Part shown: positions 42,522 through 52,608 of the stretch, in pieces
Numbering within the stretch: the first letter of the stretch is position 1
Layout: the number at the start of each line of letters is the position of its first letter
Source: Rhizobium sp. SL86
GTDB taxonomy: Bacteria > Pseudomonadota > Alphaproteobacteria > Rhizobiales > Rhizobiaceae
Direction: 5' to 3'
Assembly (NCBI RefSeq): GCF_026672545.1
Contig: NZ_JAPPRJ010000001.1
Span: 1,302,001 to 1,366,000, forward strand
DNA: 64,000 bases
The notes under the pieces: generated by a model
Databases searched by the model: none
What the model saw: only the letters and a program-made list of their open reading frames with translations
What the model was told of the DNA's origin: nothing
Made by a program: the position numbers and the translations under genes

Positions 42522-44876
42522 ATGGCATCGGGAAGCAGATCACGTCGGCGCGTTGACCCCTCCTTCGATGACGAACGTCCGTCGGACGACGATCTCGTCA
42601 TCGATGCCAGCGACCGTATCATTGGCAATGGCGGCCGAAGGCCGGACGGTCGCAAGCAGACCGCCGAACGGCCGGGAGCGGAACGCGAACTGCGGTCGAA
42701 CACACGCAAACGCAAACGGCGCAGCGGCGGCGGGCTTTTTGGTGCCATCAGAAGCCTGATCTACTGGTGCATCGTGCTGGGCATCTGGGCCGGGATCGGT
42801 ATCGGTGGACTGGTGCTCTATTATGGCGCCCAGATGCCGGCGGCCAGCACCTGGACGATCCCCAACCGCCCGCCAAACGTGAAGATTGCCGCACTGGACG
42901 GAACGCTGATCGCCAATCGCGGCACGACCGGCGGCGAGGCGATCGCGCTGGAAGAAATGTCCCCCTTCCTGCCGCAGGCGGTGATGGCGATCGAGGACCG
43001 CCGTTTCTATTCCCATTTCGGTGTCGACCCGCTTGGCCTTGCGCGTGCCTTCGTCAACAATCTTCTCGGCGAGAGCATCCAGGGCGGCTCGACGATCACC
43101 CAGCAGCTGGCCAAGAATCTTTTCCTGTCACCGGATCGAACCTTCGAACGAAAGATCCAGGAGGTCCTTCTGTCCTTCTGGCTGGAGCACAAATTCACCA
43201 AGGACCAGATTCTGGCGATGTACTTGAACCGGATGTTCTTCGGTTCGAACGCCTATGGCGTGGAGGCGGCCTCGCAGCGTTATTTCAAGAAATCGGCGCG
43301 TGATGTGAACCTTGCCGAAGCCGCGACACTCGCCGGCCTCCTCAAGGCACCGACACGCCTTTCTCCCGCGCGCGACCCGCAGGCCGCCGAAGCCCGTGCC
43401 CAGGTGGTTCTCGGCGCCATGCGCGAGGAAGGCTACATCACCGAGGAAGAGGTGAAGACGGCGATGTCGCAGCCGCCCACCAAGGCGCGCAGCTACTGGT
43501 CGGGCGCCGAGCATTATGCCGCCGACATGGTGATGGACGAGGTGAAATCACTGATCGGCGAGGTGAAGTCCGACATCACCGTCCAGACGACGCTGGACAT
43601 GCGGCTCGAGAAGGATGCGGAAAAGGCGCTGACTGACGTGCTTTCGAAAGAGGGCGGCAAGCTCAACGCGTCGCAGGCAGCGCTTGTCTCGATCGATGCC
43701 ACCGGCGCGATCCGCGCAGTTGTCGGCGGGCGCGATTATGCACAGAGCCAGTTCAACCGCGCCTTCAAGGCCAAACGCCAGCCCGGTTCCGCCTTCAAGC
43801 CCTTCGTTTATGCCGCCGCCGTCGAAGCGGGTTATCGCCCGGATACGGTGATGATGGACAGGCCGGTAAAGATCGGCACCTGGACACCGGAAAACTACGA
43901 GGACAAATATCAGGGTCCGGTCCCGCTGGCGAAGGCGCTGGCCGAATCGCTGAACACGGTGGCCGCACAACTCGTGATGCAGGTCGGTCCAAAGACGGTG
44001 ATCAGCATGGCGCATCGTCTGGGCATCGAGTCCGACATGCAGGCCAATGCCTCGATCGCGCTCGGCACCTCGGAGGTTTCCCTCGTGGAACTCACCTCCG
44101 CCTATGCGCCCTTTATGAATGGCGGGTTGAAGGCGACGCCGCATCTGGTGACGCGGATCACCGACGCAGACGGTAAGGTTCTCTACGACGCCGACTTCTC
44201 CAGTCCGCCGCGTGTGCTGAGCGAACAGGTGGTTGCCACGATGAACGGCATGCTGAACGGCGTCCTGACCCAAGGTACAGGCAAAGCCGCGCGGCTTGCC
44301 CACTGGCAGGCGGCCGGCAAGACCGGCACGACGCAGTCCTTCCGCGACGCGATCTTCGTCGGTTACACCTCGACACTGACGACCGGCGTCTGGTTCGGCA
44401 ATGACGACGGCACGCCGATGAAGAAGGTGACCGGCGGCAATCTGCCGGCCAAGGCCTGGAAGGAATACATGACGGCCGCGCTGGACGGCTATCGACCGAC
44501 CCCGCTTCTGGGCGTCGGCGTGCAGCCGGCACCACCGCCCGGCGAAACCCAGAGCCCGACGATCGGCGACATCATCTCGGGCGTGTTTTCCGGTCATTCG
44601 ACCAACGACTATCCCGCCGCGCCGGAACCACCGCAGGCGGCGCCTTCCGCCACGGTTTCGCAAGGGCAAGCCGTTGCCCCTCCCGCCGGACTGCCACAGA
44701 ACGGGGACTATCGGGACTACCGCGAATACCGCCCGCCCGGCGGCGATCGTTACAGTGGATCCGTGCCGCCCGCAGATGTGGGCGGCGGACCGGTTCCGCC
44801 TGCGGACGTCGGAGGACCATCCGGGTCGCCCCAGCAACGACACACGACCCTGCTCGACATCATCATGGGTCAGTGA
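42522..44876 (+). CDS. Class A penicillin-binding protein (PBP1a type)
   Basis: A 784-residue bifunctional peptidoglycan synthase. The N-terminal 70 residues are charged and cytoplasmic, then one membrane anchor (about 78-100). The GT51 glycosyltransferase has catalytic Glu158 (IEDRRFYSHFG) and QGGSTITQQLAKNL. The transpeptidase has Ser423-x-x-Lys426 (SAFK), Ser476-x-Asn478 and Lys600-Thr-Gly. The tail after residue 680 is Pro-rich, with a tandem VPPADVGG repeat. It elongates and cross-links glycan strands in the periplasm. The ATG at 42522 is preferred to one 39 codons upstream because it gives a normal cytoplasmic leader; the ribosome site is distant. Confidence 0.92.
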   Translation: MASGSRSRRRVDPSFDDERPSDDDLVIDASDRIIGNGGRRPDGRKQTAERPGAERELRSNTRKRKRRSGGGLFGAIRSLIYWCIVLGIWAGIGIGGLVLYYGAQMPAASTWTIPNRPPNVKIAALDGTLIANRGTTGGEAIALEEMSPFLPQAVMAIEDRRFYSHFGVDPLGLARAFVNNLLGESIQGGSTITQQLAKNLFLSPDRTFERKIQEVLLSFWLEHKFTKDQILAMYLNRMFFGSNAYGVEAASQRYFKKSARDVNLAEAATLAGLLKAPTRLSPARDPQAAEARAQVVLGAMREEGYITEEEVKTAMSQPPTKARSYWSGAEHYAADMVMDEVKSLIGEVKSDITVQTTLDMRLEKDAEKALTDVLSKEGGKLNASQAALVSIDATGAIRAVVGGRDYAQSQFNRAFKAKRQPGSAFKPFVYAAAVEAGYRPDTVMMDRPVKIGTWTPENYEDKYQGPVPLAKALAESLNTVAAQLVMQVGPKTVISMAHRLGIESDMQANASIALGTSEVSLVELTSAYAPFMNGGLKATPHLVTRITDADGKVLYDADFSSPPRVLSEQVVATMNGMLNGVLTQGTGKAARLAHWQAAGKTGTTQSFRDAIFVGYTSTLTTGVWFGNDDGTPMKKVTGGNLPAKAWKEYMTAALDGYRPTPLLGVGVQPAPPPGETQSPTIGDIISGVFSGHSTNDYPAAPEPPQAAPSATVSQGQAVAPPAGLPQNGDYRDYREYRPPGGDRYSGSVPPADVGGGPVPPADVGGPSGSPQQRHTTLLDIIMGQ

Positions 44877-44936
44877 GAGAAATTCCCCATGGTCCCGCAA
44901 GGGCTTATTTTTGCTGGTCAGCAGGGCCTCAACCGC

Positions 44937-44966
44937 CTTGCAGTACAGAAAACCGGTCCTTATATA
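44937..44966 (+). promoter_or_regulatory. RpoH (heat-shock) promoter of dnaK
   Basis: CTTGCA (44937-44942) and CTTATATA (44959-44966) are 16 bases apart, fitting the alphaproteobacterial RpoH pattern (CTTG and CYTATAT). Start near 44973 leaves a leader of about 100 bases before dnaK. Confidence 0.75.
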
Positions 44967-45072
44967 CGCCGCATGACAGCAGCCGATGCTGCGAAAAATC
45001 CAAGTCGAGGAACTGTCAAAGGAATGCCTTCATGCGGGGTTCCGACGGTTCGCTTTAAGGAGAGAGAAGAAA

Positions 45073-46974
45073 ATGGCAAAAGTAATTGGCATCGACCTCG
45101 GCACAACCAACTCCTGCGTCGCCATCATGGATGGCAAGGACGCCAAGGTGATTGAAAACGCCGAAGGCGCCCGCACGACGCCCTCCATGGTGGCCTTCAC
45201 CGATGACGGCGAACGCCTCGTCGGCCAGCCGGCCAAGCGCCAGGCGGTCACCAACCCGACCAACACGCTCTTCGCTGTCAAGCGCCTGATCGGCCGCCGC
45301 TACGAAGATCCGACCGTTGAGAAGGACAAGGGCCTGGTTCCCTTCGAAATCTCGCGCGGCGACAATGGCGATGCCTGGGTCAAGGCCAATGGCAAGGGTT
45401 ATTCCCCGTCACAGATCTCCGCGATGATCCTGCAGAAGATGAAGGAAACCGCGGAAGCCTATCTCGGCGAGAAGGTCGAAAAGGCCGTCATCACCGTTCC
45501 GGCCTACTTCAACGACGCCCAGCGCCAGGCCACCAAGGATGCCGGCCGCATTGCGGGCCTTGACGTTCTGCGCATCATCAACGAGCCGACCGCTGCCGCT
45601 CTCGCCTATGGTCTCGACAAGAAGGACGGCAAGACGATCGCCGTTTACGATCTGGGTGGCGGTACCTTCGATATCTCGGTTCTGGAAATCGGCGACGGCG
45701 TCTTCGAAGTGAAGTCGACGAACGGCGACACGTTCCTCGGCGGTGAAGACTTCGACATGCGCCTCGTCGAATATCTCGCAGCCGAGTTCAAGAAGGACAA
45801 TGGCATCGACCTGAAGGGCGACAAGCTGGCCCTGCAGCGCCTGAAGGAAGCCGCCGAAAAGGCAAAGATCGAACTGTCGTCCTCGCAGCAGACCGAAATC
45901 AACCTGCCCTTCATCACGGCAGATGCTTCGGGTCCGAAGCACCTGACGATGAAGCTGACCCGCGCCAAGTTCGAAAGCCTGGTCGATGATCTGGTTCAGC
46001 GCACCGTTGCCCCCTGCAAGGCAGCCCTCAAGGATGCCGGCATCACGGCCGCCGAAATCGATGAAGTCGTTCTCGTCGGCGGCATGAGCCGTATGCCGAA
46101 GGTCCAGGAGACCGTGAAGCAGCTGTTCGGCAAGGAGCCGCACAAGGGTGTGAACCCGGACGAAGTGGTTGCCATGGGTGCAGCCATCCAGGGCGGCGTT
46201 CTGCAGGGTGACGTCAAGGACGTCCTGCTGCTCGACGTGACCCCGCTGTCGCTCGGCATCGAAACGCTGGGTGGCGTCTTCACCCGTCTGATCGATCGCA
46301 ACACGACGATCCCGACGAAGAAGAGCCAGGTCTTCTCGACCGCAGAAGACAACCAGCAGGCCGTGACGATCCGCGTTTCCCAGGGCGAGCGCGAAATGGC
46401 AGCCGACAACAAGCTGCTCGGCCAGTTCGACCTCGTCGGCCTGCCGCCGGCACCGCGCGGCATGCCGCAGATCGAAGTGACCTTCGACATCGACGCCAAC
46501 GGCATCGTGCAGGTTTCGGCGAAGGACAAGGGCACCGGCAAGGAACAGCAGATCCGCATCCAGGCCTCCGGTGGCCTCTCCGACGCCGACATCGAAAAGA
46601 TGGTGAAGGACGCCGAGGCACATGCCGAGGAAGACAAGAAGCGTCGTGCAGGCGTTGAAGCCAAGAACCAGGCCGAAAGCCTGATTCACTCGACGGAAAA
46701 GTCGCTGAAGGAATATGGCGACAAGGTTTCCGAGACCGACCGCAAGGCGATCGAAGATGCCATTGCCAGCCTGAAGACCGCGGTTGAGGCTTCCGAGCCG
46801 AACGCCGACGACATCCAGGCCAAGACGCAGACGCTGATGGAAACCTCCATGAAGCTCGGCCAGGCGATCTATGAAGCCCAGCAGGCGGAAGCCGGTGCCG
46901 ACGGCGGCAAGCCGGAAGACGGCGTGGTCGATGCCGACTACGAGGAAATCAAGGACGACAAGAAGTCGGCCTGA
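45073..46974 (+). CDS. dnaK: Chaperone DnaK (Hsp70)
   Basis: A 633-residue Hsp70. The ATPase domain begins [14 protein letters not shown] and contains [31 protein letters not shown] and [14 protein letters not shown]. The substrate-binding domain follows, then the helical lid and an acidic end with DADYEEI. It folds and protects proteins with DnaJ and GrpE. The ATG at 45073 follows AAGGAGA. The gene is driven by an RpoH promoter and followed by dnaJ after 83 bases. Confidence 0.98.
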   Translation: MAKVIGIDLGTTNSCVAIMDGKDAKVIENAEGARTTPSMVAFTDDGERLVGQPAKRQAVTNPTNTLFAVKRLIGRRYEDPTVEKDKGLVPFEISRGDNGDAWVKANGKGYSPSQISAMILQKMKETAEAYLGEKVEKAVITVPAYFNDAQRQATKDAGRIAGLDVLRIINEPTAAALAYGLDKKDGKTIAVYDLGGGTFDISVLEIGDGVFEVKSTNGDTFLGGEDFDMRLVEYLAAEFKKDNGIDLKGDKLALQRLKEAAEKAKIELSSSQQTEINLPFITADASGPKHLTMKLTRAKFESLVDDLVQRTVAPCKAALKDAGITAAEIDEVVLVGGMSRMPKVQETVKQLFGKEPHKGVNPDEVVAMGAAIQGGVLQGDVKDVLLLDVTPLSLGIETLGGVFTRLIDRNTTIPTKKSQVFSTAEDNQQAVTIRVSQGEREMAADNKLLGQFDLVGLPPAPRGMPQIEVTFDIDANGIVQVSAKDKGTGKEQQIRIQASGGLSDADIEKMVKDAEAHAEEDKKRRAGVEAKNQAESLIHSTEKSLKEYGDKVSETDRKAIEDAIASLKTAVEASEPNADDIQAKTQTLMETSMKLGQAIYEAQQAEAGADGGKPEDGVVDADYEEIKDDKKSA

Positions 46975-47010
46975 TGTCTGACTGGTCGAATATGTAATCG
47001 CGTGAAGTAT

Positions 47011-47032
47011 CCGGCTGCCCTTGTGCAGCCGG
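47011..47032 (+). terminator. Intergenic hairpin between dnaK and dnaJ
   Basis: A perfect 8-bp stem CCGGCTGC/GCAGCCGG with a CCTTGT loop, followed by GAACCCTTT. It is probably a partial terminator or a processing/stability element that sets DnaK above DnaJ. Confidence 0.5.
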
Positions 47033-47057
47033 AACCCTTTCGGGAGCCGTTACCTCC

Positions 47058-48200
47058 ATGGCAAAAGCTGACTATTACGAAACGCTGGGTGTCGGCAGAT
47101 CAGCTGACGAGAAGGAGCTGAAAAGCGCCTTCCGCAAGCTCGCGATGAAGTTCCACCCGGACAAGAATCCGGGCGATGCGGAAGCCGAGAAGAAGTTCAA
47201 GGAGATCAACGAGGCCTACGAGACCTTGAAGGATCCCCAGAAGCGGGCGGCCTATGACCGCTTCGGCCACGCTGCCTTTGAACAGGGCGGTATGGGCGGC
47301 GGCGGTTTCGGCGGCGGCCAGGGTGGCTTCGGCGGCGCCGGTGGCTTCTCCGACATCTTCGAAGACATTTTTGGCGAGATGATGGGTGGCGGCCGTGCAC
47401 GCCGGTCCTCCGGTGGTCGCGAACGCGGCGCCGATCTTCGCTACAACATGGAAATCTCGCTGGAAGAAGCCTATGCCGGCAAGACCGCGCAGATCCGCGT
47501 GCCGACGGCCGTGACCTGCGATGTCTGCTCCGGGTCGGGTGCCAAACCCGGCACGCAGCCGAAGACCTGCGGCACCTGCCAGGGCTCCGGCCGGGTTCGC
47601 GCCAGCCAGGGTTTCTTTTCGGTCGAGCGCACCTGTCCGACGTGCCACGGCCGCGGCCAGATCATTCCTGACCCTTGCACGAAGTGCCACGGTCAGGGCC
47701 GCGTGACCGAGGAGCGGTCGCTCTCGGTCAACATCCCGTCGGGCATCGAGGACGGAACGCGCATCCGCCTGCAGGGCGAAGGCGAAGCCGGCGCACGCGG
47801 CGGCCCGTCGGGTGATCTCTACATCTTCCTGTCGGTGAAACCGCACCAGTTCTTCCAGCGCGACGGGGCGGATCTCTACTGCACCGTGCCGATCTCCATG
47901 ACGACGGCAGCGCTCGGTGGCACCTTCGATGTGGCGACGCTCGATGGCACCAAATCGCGCGTGACGGTTCCGGAAGGCACGCAGCCCGGCAAGCAGTTCC
48001 GCCTGAAGGGCAAGGGCATGCCGGTTCTGCGCTCGTCGCAGACGGGGGATCTTTACATCCAGATCCAGATCGAGACACCGCAGAAGCTGACCAAACGCCA
48101 GCGCGAACTGCTACAGGAATTCGAGCAGATCTCGTCCAAGGAGAACAATCCGGAATCCACAGGCTTCTTTGCCCGGATGAAGGAATTTTTCGAGGGTTGA
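47058..48200 (+). CDS. dnaJ: Co-chaperone DnaJ (Hsp40)
   Basis: A 380-residue type I Hsp40. The J domain has His33-Pro34-Asp35 (KFHPDKNPG). A Gly/Phe region follows (about residues 75-110). Four zinc-finger repeats are intact: [24 protein letters not shown] and CTKCHGQG. The substrate-binding C-terminal domain ends near residue 345. It stimulates the DnaK ATPase. The gene is in the dnaK operon and is closed by an intrinsic terminator. Confidence 0.97.
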   Translation: MAKADYYETLGVGRSADEKELKSAFRKLAMKFHPDKNPGDAEAEKKFKEINEAYETLKDPQKRAAYDRFGHAAFEQGGMGGGGFGGGQGGFGGAGGFSDIFEDIFGEMMGGGRARRSSGGRERGADLRYNMEISLEEAYAGKTAQIRVPTAVTCDVCSGSGAKPGTQPKTCGTCQGSGRVRASQGFFSVERTCPTCHGRGQIIPDPCTKCHGQGRVTEERSLSVNIPSGIEDGTRIRLQGEGEAGARGGPSGDLYIFLSVKPHQFFQRDGADLYCTVPISMTTAALGGTFDVATLDGTKSRVTVPEGTQPGKQFRLKGKGMPVLRSSQTGDLYIQIQIETPQKLTKRQRELLQEFEQISSKENNPESTGFFARMKEFFEG

Positions 48201-48234
48201 GCCTTTTCGACGATCATCCAGTGATCATGTCAGA

Positions 48235-48262
48235 CGCCGGCTCAGCCGGCGTTTGTCTTTTG
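48235..48262 (+). terminator. Intrinsic terminator after dnaJ
   Basis: ACGCCGGC (48235-48242) pairs perfectly with GCCGGCGT (48246-48253) around TCA, followed by TTGTCTTTT. It ends the dnaKJ operon and meets the convergent DUF924 gene. Confidence 0.88.
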
Positions 48263-48264
48263 GG

Positions 48265-48813
48265 CTACCCGGAAAAGCCGCCGGCCTGCAGATAGTCCAT
48301 CTCCTCCAGCGTCGTCTGGCGCAGGAGAATGGTATTGCGGTGCGGAAAACGGCCAAAACGGCGGATGATGTCGCGGTGCTCGATTGCGAAGCGCATCGTC
48401 TTCTCATCCAGCGGTTCACAGAGACGACAGCAAAGCTCCTGATCGTCCAGCGCTTCGGAATGCATGAAGGGCAGATAGAAGAAAACCTTCAGCGCGTCCT
48501 CGACGCCGCCATCGAGCCCCTTGTCCAATGCCTGACGGGCATAATGCCGCGCAAGCGGGTCCGTCGCGAACATATGCGCCGTTCCGCGGAAACAGTTGCG
48601 AGGAAACTGGTCGAGAAGCAGGATCAGCGCCAGAGCGCTCTCCGACGCATCAAGCCAGGAGACCAGTTCCTGCCGGGCCGCGGCAAAATGCAGATCGCGG
48701 AAGCGGTCGTGAAAGGACGCGTCGAACTCCGCATCCTTGTCGAACCATTTGTCCGGCCCCGCCTCTCTCCAGAACGACAGAACTTCAACGACGGCCTCAA
48801 GCGATTGCGTCAT
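48265..48813 (-). CDS. DUF924 family protein
   Basis: A 182-residue soluble alpha-helical protein of DUF924. Family landmarks are EVLSFWREAGPDKWF near the start, LALILLLDQFPRNCFRGT in the middle and IIRRFGRFPHRNTILLR near the end. The fold is thought to resemble tetratricopeptide-like helical bundles, but no function is established. It is followed, in the direction of transcription, by the dnaJ terminator; slyX lies just upstream and may be cotranscribed. Confidence 0.88.
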   Translation of the reverse strand: MTQSLEAVVEVLSFWREAGPDKWFDKDAEFDASFHDRFRDLHFAAARQELVSWLDASESALALILLLDQFPRNCFRGTAHMFATDPLARHYARQALDKGLDGGVEDALKVFFYLPFMHSEALDDQELCCRLCEPLDEKTMRFAIEHRDIIRRFGRFPHRNTILLRQTTLEEMDYLQAGGFSG

Positions 48814-48820
48814 GGCCGGC

Positions 48821-49042
48821 TCAGTAATGCGGTGGCTTGGTGATGGCAGGTGCCTCCAGCGAGGCCTCCTCCAGCGACAGGAAACGTTCCGTCAGGCGGT
48901 CGAGCTTCAGGCGGGTCTGATCCAGCACCGTCCATTGCTCTGCCAATTGCTCGGAGAGTTCCTCGATGGTCTTCGTCTGGTAAGCCACAATTTCTTCCAG
49001 CTTGGTGATGCGGTCGGGATCGGATGTCGGTTCTTCGGTCAT
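48821..49042 (-). CDS. slyX: SlyX family protein
   Basis: A 73-residue coiled-coil protein with the SlyX pattern: leucine/glutamate heptads (ITKLEEIVAYQTKTIEELSEQL) and the characteristic C-terminal PPHY. The function of SlyX is unknown in all species. Its stop lies seven bases before the DUF924 start on the same strand. Confidence 0.9.
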   Translation of the reverse strand: MTEEPTSDPDRITKLEEIVAYQTKTIEELSEQLAEQWTVLDQTRLKLDRLTERFLSLEEASLEAPAITKPPHY

Positions 49043-49096
49043 GGTCTCTCTCCTATCTGAGTGGCCACGGGCTGAAAAGGTCCGAGATTCGCGCGG

Positions 49097-49384
49097 TCAG
49101 CGGAGGTCCTTCTTCCGCTTGTAGGGCATCAGCATGACGGCAGAGGCTGTCACCGCACCGGCAAAGGTGAAGGAAAGCGGTGTCGCCAGAATGAAGACCA
49201 CCAGCCATGGATTGCGTGCCCGCGCAATGCGCGTGCCGAGATCGGCGAAATCGAACCAGATCATCGACAGCGCGATGGTCAGGCCCAGCAGAAAGCCGAA
49301 GACGGCGTTGATCGCCAGGAAGCGCAACATCGACCAGTGGTCTTCCCGTGCTTCCTCCGGTGTCAGTTCGTCATGCCTGCTCAT
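49097..49384 (-). CDS. Two-span membrane protein of unknown function
   Basis: A 95-residue inner-membrane protein with an acidic N-terminus (DELTPEEAREDHW), two hydrophobic helices (FLAINAVFGFLLGLTIALSMIW and WLVVFILATPLSFTFAGAVTASAVML) and a basic tail (PYKRKKDLR). The ATG at 49384 follows GGGAGG by six bases. This type is common in rhizobial chromosomes near slyX but has no known role. It is 54 bases from slyX and may share its transcript. Confidence 0.75.
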   Translation of the reverse strand: MSRHDELTPEEAREDHWSMLRFLAINAVFGFLLGLTIALSMIWFDFADLGTRIARARNPWLVVFILATPLSFTFAGAVTASAVMLMPYKRKKDLR

Positions 49385-49560
49385 TTCCGCCTCCCGGAAC
49401 AGGTGAACTATCGCGAAGTCTAACATAAGATTCTGTTCCGAGTTCCATGGATTTTTTCGGCCACCTCAAGGCCTCGGCTTGTGGTGAACTTGGCCTGTCC
49501 CGGCTTGCCATCCCTCCTGCAAGAGGCTAGCTGCAGGGGATCAGAACCGCTCAAGGTACC

Positions 49561-50682
49561 ATGGCTGAGAAGACCTTCCTCACACGGCTGAAGCTCACGG
49601 ACTTCCGCAATTATGCGGAGGTTTCGCTTGGCTTCGACGCACGCCATGTGGTGCTGACGGGCGACAACGGATCGGGCAAGACCAATCTTCTGGAGGCCGT
49701 GTCATTCCTGTCGCCAGGACGCGGTCTGCGCCGCGCCGTTCTCACCGATGTCACACGCGTCGGTGCCACCGGCGGTTTCTCCGTGTTTGCCGAAGTCGTC
49801 GGTCGCGACGGAGAGGTTTCGATCGGCACCGGCATCGAGGCCGGCGAAGAGAACACCAGCCGCAGGCTGCGGCTGAACGGCACGCCGGCAAAATCCGTCG
49901 AGGAACTCTCCGATCATCTCAACGTGCTCTGGCTGACCCCTGCAATGGACGGCCTGTTTACCGGCGGGGCTTCCGACCGGCGGCGCTTTCTCGATCGCCT
50001 GGTCCTTTCGCTCGACCCAGCGCATGGGCGCCGTGCGGCCGATTACGAACGCGCCATGCGCGGCCGCAACCGGTTGCTTTCCGAAGGCCGGTTTGACCCG
50101 GCCTGGCTTTCTGGCATCGAGGTGCAAATGGCTGAGCTTGGTATTGCCATGGCTGCTGCACGGCGCGAGATGCTCGGGCTCCTGACGGCGCTGATTGCCC
50201 GCAGCAGCGAGCAGCCGTTTCCCTCGCCGCACCTGTCGCTTTCCGGTTTTCTGGATGACGAGGCGGACCGTCCCTTCGCAGAACTGGAGGATGTCTTCCT
50301 GGAGACATTGCGCGAAACCCGGCACCGCGATGCGGCTGCGGGACGCACGCTGACGGGGCCGCACCGCGTCGATCTGCTGGTGCGCCACCGGGACAAGGAT
50401 ATCGAGGCCGAGCGCTGCTCGACCGGCGAACAGAAGGCGCTGCTTGTCGGCCTCGTGCTCGCCCATGCGCGCCTGACGGCAGACATGACCGGTTATGCGC
50501 CTGTTTTGCTGCTCGACGAGATTGCCGCCCATCTCGACGAAGGCCGCCGCGCCGCGCTGTTCGATCTTGTGGATGGCCTTGGCGGACAGGCCTTCATGAC
50601 CGGCACGGATCGTGCCATGTTTGACGCCCTTGGCGAACGGGCGCAATTCTTCACCGTCAGCCAGGGCCGTGTCCTGACCTGA
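49561..50682 (+). CDS. recF: DNA repair protein RecF
   Basis: A 373-residue SMC-like ATPase that loads RecA at gaps. The N-terminus reads LTRLKLTDFRNY; Walker A is TGDNGSGKTNLLEAVSFLSPGRGLR at about residues 34-58; the ABC signature is CSTGEQKALLVGLVLAHA and Walker B is VLLLDEIAAHLD. The start follows a GG-rich segment. It is not next to dnaN or gyrB here, as is usual in rhizobia. Confidence 0.95.
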   Translation: MAEKTFLTRLKLTDFRNYAEVSLGFDARHVVLTGDNGSGKTNLLEAVSFLSPGRGLRRAVLTDVTRVGATGGFSVFAEVVGRDGEVSIGTGIEAGEENTSRRLRLNGTPAKSVEELSDHLNVLWLTPAMDGLFTGGASDRRRFLDRLVLSLDPAHGRRAADYERAMRGRNRLLSEGRFDPAWLSGIEVQMAELGIAMAAARREMLGLLTALIARSSEQPFPSPHLSLSGFLDDEADRPFAELEDVFLETLRETRHRDAAAGRTLTGPHRVDLLVRHRDKDIEAERCSTGEQKALLVGLVLAHARLTADMTGYAPVLLLDEIAAHLDEGRRAALFDLVDGLGGQAFMTGTDRAMFDALGERAQFFTVSQGRVLT

Positions 50683-50716
50683 TTCCCAACACATAACCGA
50701 CCAACCCGGACCTCTC

Positions 50717-51475
50717 ATGGAAACGCTGACCCCGGACGAAATCGAGCGCTACAAGCGTCACATCCTGCTGCCCGAAGTGGGCGGCGAAGGGCAGCAGCGG
50801 CTGAAGGCCGCGCGCGTGCTGGTCATCGGGGCCGGCGGACTGGGCGCACCCGTGCTGCAATATCTGGCGGCGGCCGGCGTCGGCACGCTCGGCATTGCCG
50901 ATGACGACCGCGTGTCGCTCTCCAATCTGCAGCGTCAGGTGATTCACGACAGCGGCACGCTGAACGACCTGAAGACGCAGAGCGCAGCCGAGGCAATTGC
51001 CCGCCTCAACCCGCATGTGCGGGTGGTGCGTTTCGAGGAACGCTTCGACGCCGCCTTTGCCTCGAGCCATCTGAAGCGCTTCGATCTCCTGATCGACGGT
51101 TCCGACAATTTCGACACGCGTTACGCCGCGGCCGATGCGGCGGAAGCGGCGGAAATTCCGCTGGTGACGGGTGCTGTCGGTCGGTTCGACGGAACGGTGA
51201 CGGTGCTTGCCCCTTACGAGACGGACGAGGAGGGCCGGCTGAACCCGACCTACCGCGATCTCTTCCCCATCAAGCCACCGCAGGGGCTGTTGCCGAACTG
51301 CGCCGAGACCGGCGTGATCGGTGCGCTCACCGGCGTCATCGGCACGCTGATGGCGATGGAGGCGATCAAGGTGATCACCGGCATTGGCGAGCCGCTGGTC
51401 GGACGCCTGCTGAGTTATGATTCGCTCGGCGCAAGCTTCAACACGATCCGTTACCGTCGCCGGCAAAAGGCCTGA
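50717..51475 (+). CDS. moeB: Molybdopterin-synthase adenylyltransferase (MoeB/ThiF family)
   Basis: A 252-residue E1-like adenylyltransferase. It begins ERYKRHILLPEVGGEGQQ, has the nucleotide-binding VIGAGGLGAPVLQYLAAAG near residue 35, and the catalytic/ATP residues in DDDRVSLSNLQRQV. It adenylates the C-terminal glycine of a ubiquitin-like sulphur carrier (MoaD or ThiS). No CxxC zinc motif is apparent near the end, which is seen in some members. A GNAT gene starts four bases after its stop. Confidence 0.9.
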   Translation: METLTPDEIERYKRHILLPEVGGEGQQRLKAARVLVIGAGGLGAPVLQYLAAAGVGTLGIADDDRVSLSNLQRQVIHDSGTLNDLKTQSAAEAIARLNPHVRVVRFEERFDAAFASSHLKRFDLLIDGSDNFDTRYAAADAAEAAEIPLVTGAVGRFDGTVTVLAPYETDEEGRLNPTYRDLFPIKPPQGLLPNCAETGVIGALTGVIGTLMAMEAIKVITGIGEPLVGRLLSYDSLGASFNTIRYRRRQKA

Positions 51476-51479
51476 GACG

Positions 51480-51956
51480 ATGGTCGAGATTTCCCGCATC
51501 GACACCCATTTCGACGACTGGGATGGTCTTCTCTCCCTGATCATGTCTGCCTTCGCCTACATGGACGGCGTGATCGATCCGCCCTCCTCCGCGCATCGGC
51601 TGACCGCCATTTCGCTGAAGGAAAAGGCTACCCAGGAGATCGGTTATGTCGCGACCGAGGACGGCCGCCTGCTGGGCTGCGTCTTCTGCCGACCGGAACC
51701 GGAAAGTCTCTATATCGGCAAACTTGCCGTGTCGCCGGATGCGCAGGGTAAAGGCATCGGCTTTCGCCTGCTGCAGACGACAGAGCAGGAGGCCGATGCG
51801 CTTCGCCTGCCGTTGCTGCGGCTGGAGACCCGTATCGAACTTATCGGCAATCACCAGCGGTTCGCGGCCTGGGGTTTTGCCCGGACGGCCGAAAAATCGC
51901 ATCCGGGATATGACCGGGTCACCTTCATCGAGATGCAGAAGCCTCTGTCTCGATGA
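51480..51956 (+). CDS. GNAT acetyltransferase
   Basis: A 158-residue N-acetyltransferase of the GNAT superfamily. Acetyl-CoA binding is seen in LYIGKLAVSPDAQGKGIGFRLL (motif A, residues 78-99), followed by ADALRLPLLRLETR and the aromatic YDRVTF-type end. The substrate is not predictable. Its ATG lies four bases after the moeB stop, so the two genes are probably cotranscribed. Confidence 0.88.
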   Translation: MVEISRIDTHFDDWDGLLSLIMSAFAYMDGVIDPPSSAHRLTAISLKEKATQEIGYVATEDGRLLGCVFCRPEPESLYIGKLAVSPDAQGKGIGFRLLQTTEQEADALRLPLLRLETRIELIGNHQRFAAWGFARTAEKSHPGYDRVTFIEMQKPLSR

Positions 51957-51986
51957 CGATAAGACAGTGCGCCTTGTCGATGATCG

Positions 51987-52487
51987 TCATCGGCTGAAGA
52001 TCACCTTCGTCCTGGCCACGGGCAGCAGATACTTCGTCACCCAGGCGGTGTTGACGAGCCGGCCATCCGGCTCCAGCACCATCTTGTCGTAAAACCGGAC
52101 CTCGTTCGGTTTCGTGGCGCTGCCGAGATTGACCAGGTAATTGAAGCGCGCCACCTTGCCTTCGATCACCACATCCGTCGTGCCGATGACGTCTTCCCGC
52201 GTGCCCGTATAACGGCCGGGACCGATCTTGGTGAAGCGCCAGGTCTTGGTGTCCTTTTCACCGTCGGAGAATTTGAAATCCTCGCGAAGGACAAGCGTCT
52301 TGCCGTCCCAACGCCCGGTGAGGTCCACGGTGAAGGATCGTTTCACGCCATTGATGGCGCTGAACTCTCCCGTCGCCTTGGTTTTCCCCATAAAATACTG
52401 TTCAAGTGCAAGATCAGCCGCTTCCGCGGTCTGCGTTACCGTCGCCATCGTCAGCCCCATCGTCAGCCAGAATACACCCTGCTTCAT
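51987..52487 (-). CDS. DUF3833 family exported protein
   Basis: A 166-residue protein with a Sec signal peptide (residues 1-23, ending AEA) and a single beta-rich domain of the DUF3833 type: YFMGKTKATGEF, then FTVDLTGRWDGKTLVLREDF and a KTWRF block, ending in VTKYLLPVARTKVIFSR. The family is periplasmic or envelope-associated and uncharacterised. It is convergent with the GNAT gene, 30 bases apart. Confidence 0.85.
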   Translation of the reverse strand: MKQGVFWLTMGLTMATVTQTAEAADLALEQYFMGKTKATGEFSAINGVKRSFTVDLTGRWDGKTLVLREDFKFSDGEKDTKTWRFTKIGPGRYTGTREDVIGTTDVVIEGKVARFNYLVNLGSATKPNEVRFYDKMVLEPDGRLVNTAWVTKYLLPVARTKVIFSR

Positions 52488-52560
52488 GTCCGGCCTCCTT
52501 CCTTCATGGTGGGAGTTACGCGGCAGGGGGGCGACTGGATTGGCGAAGAAGGGTCAAGCC

Positions 52561-52592
52561 GGCGTGATCGGCTCCGACCGGCCGATCACGCC
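52561..52592 (-). terminator. Hairpin between hydroxyacid dehydrogenase and DUF3833 genes
   Basis: A perfect 11-bp stem (52561-52571 with 52582-52592) with a ten-base loop lies 17 bases beyond the hydroxyacid dehydrogenase stop. There is no clear T-tract, so it may be a weak terminator. Confidence 0.45.
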
Positions 52593-52608
52593 GATGAGGA
52601 TGGAGGGG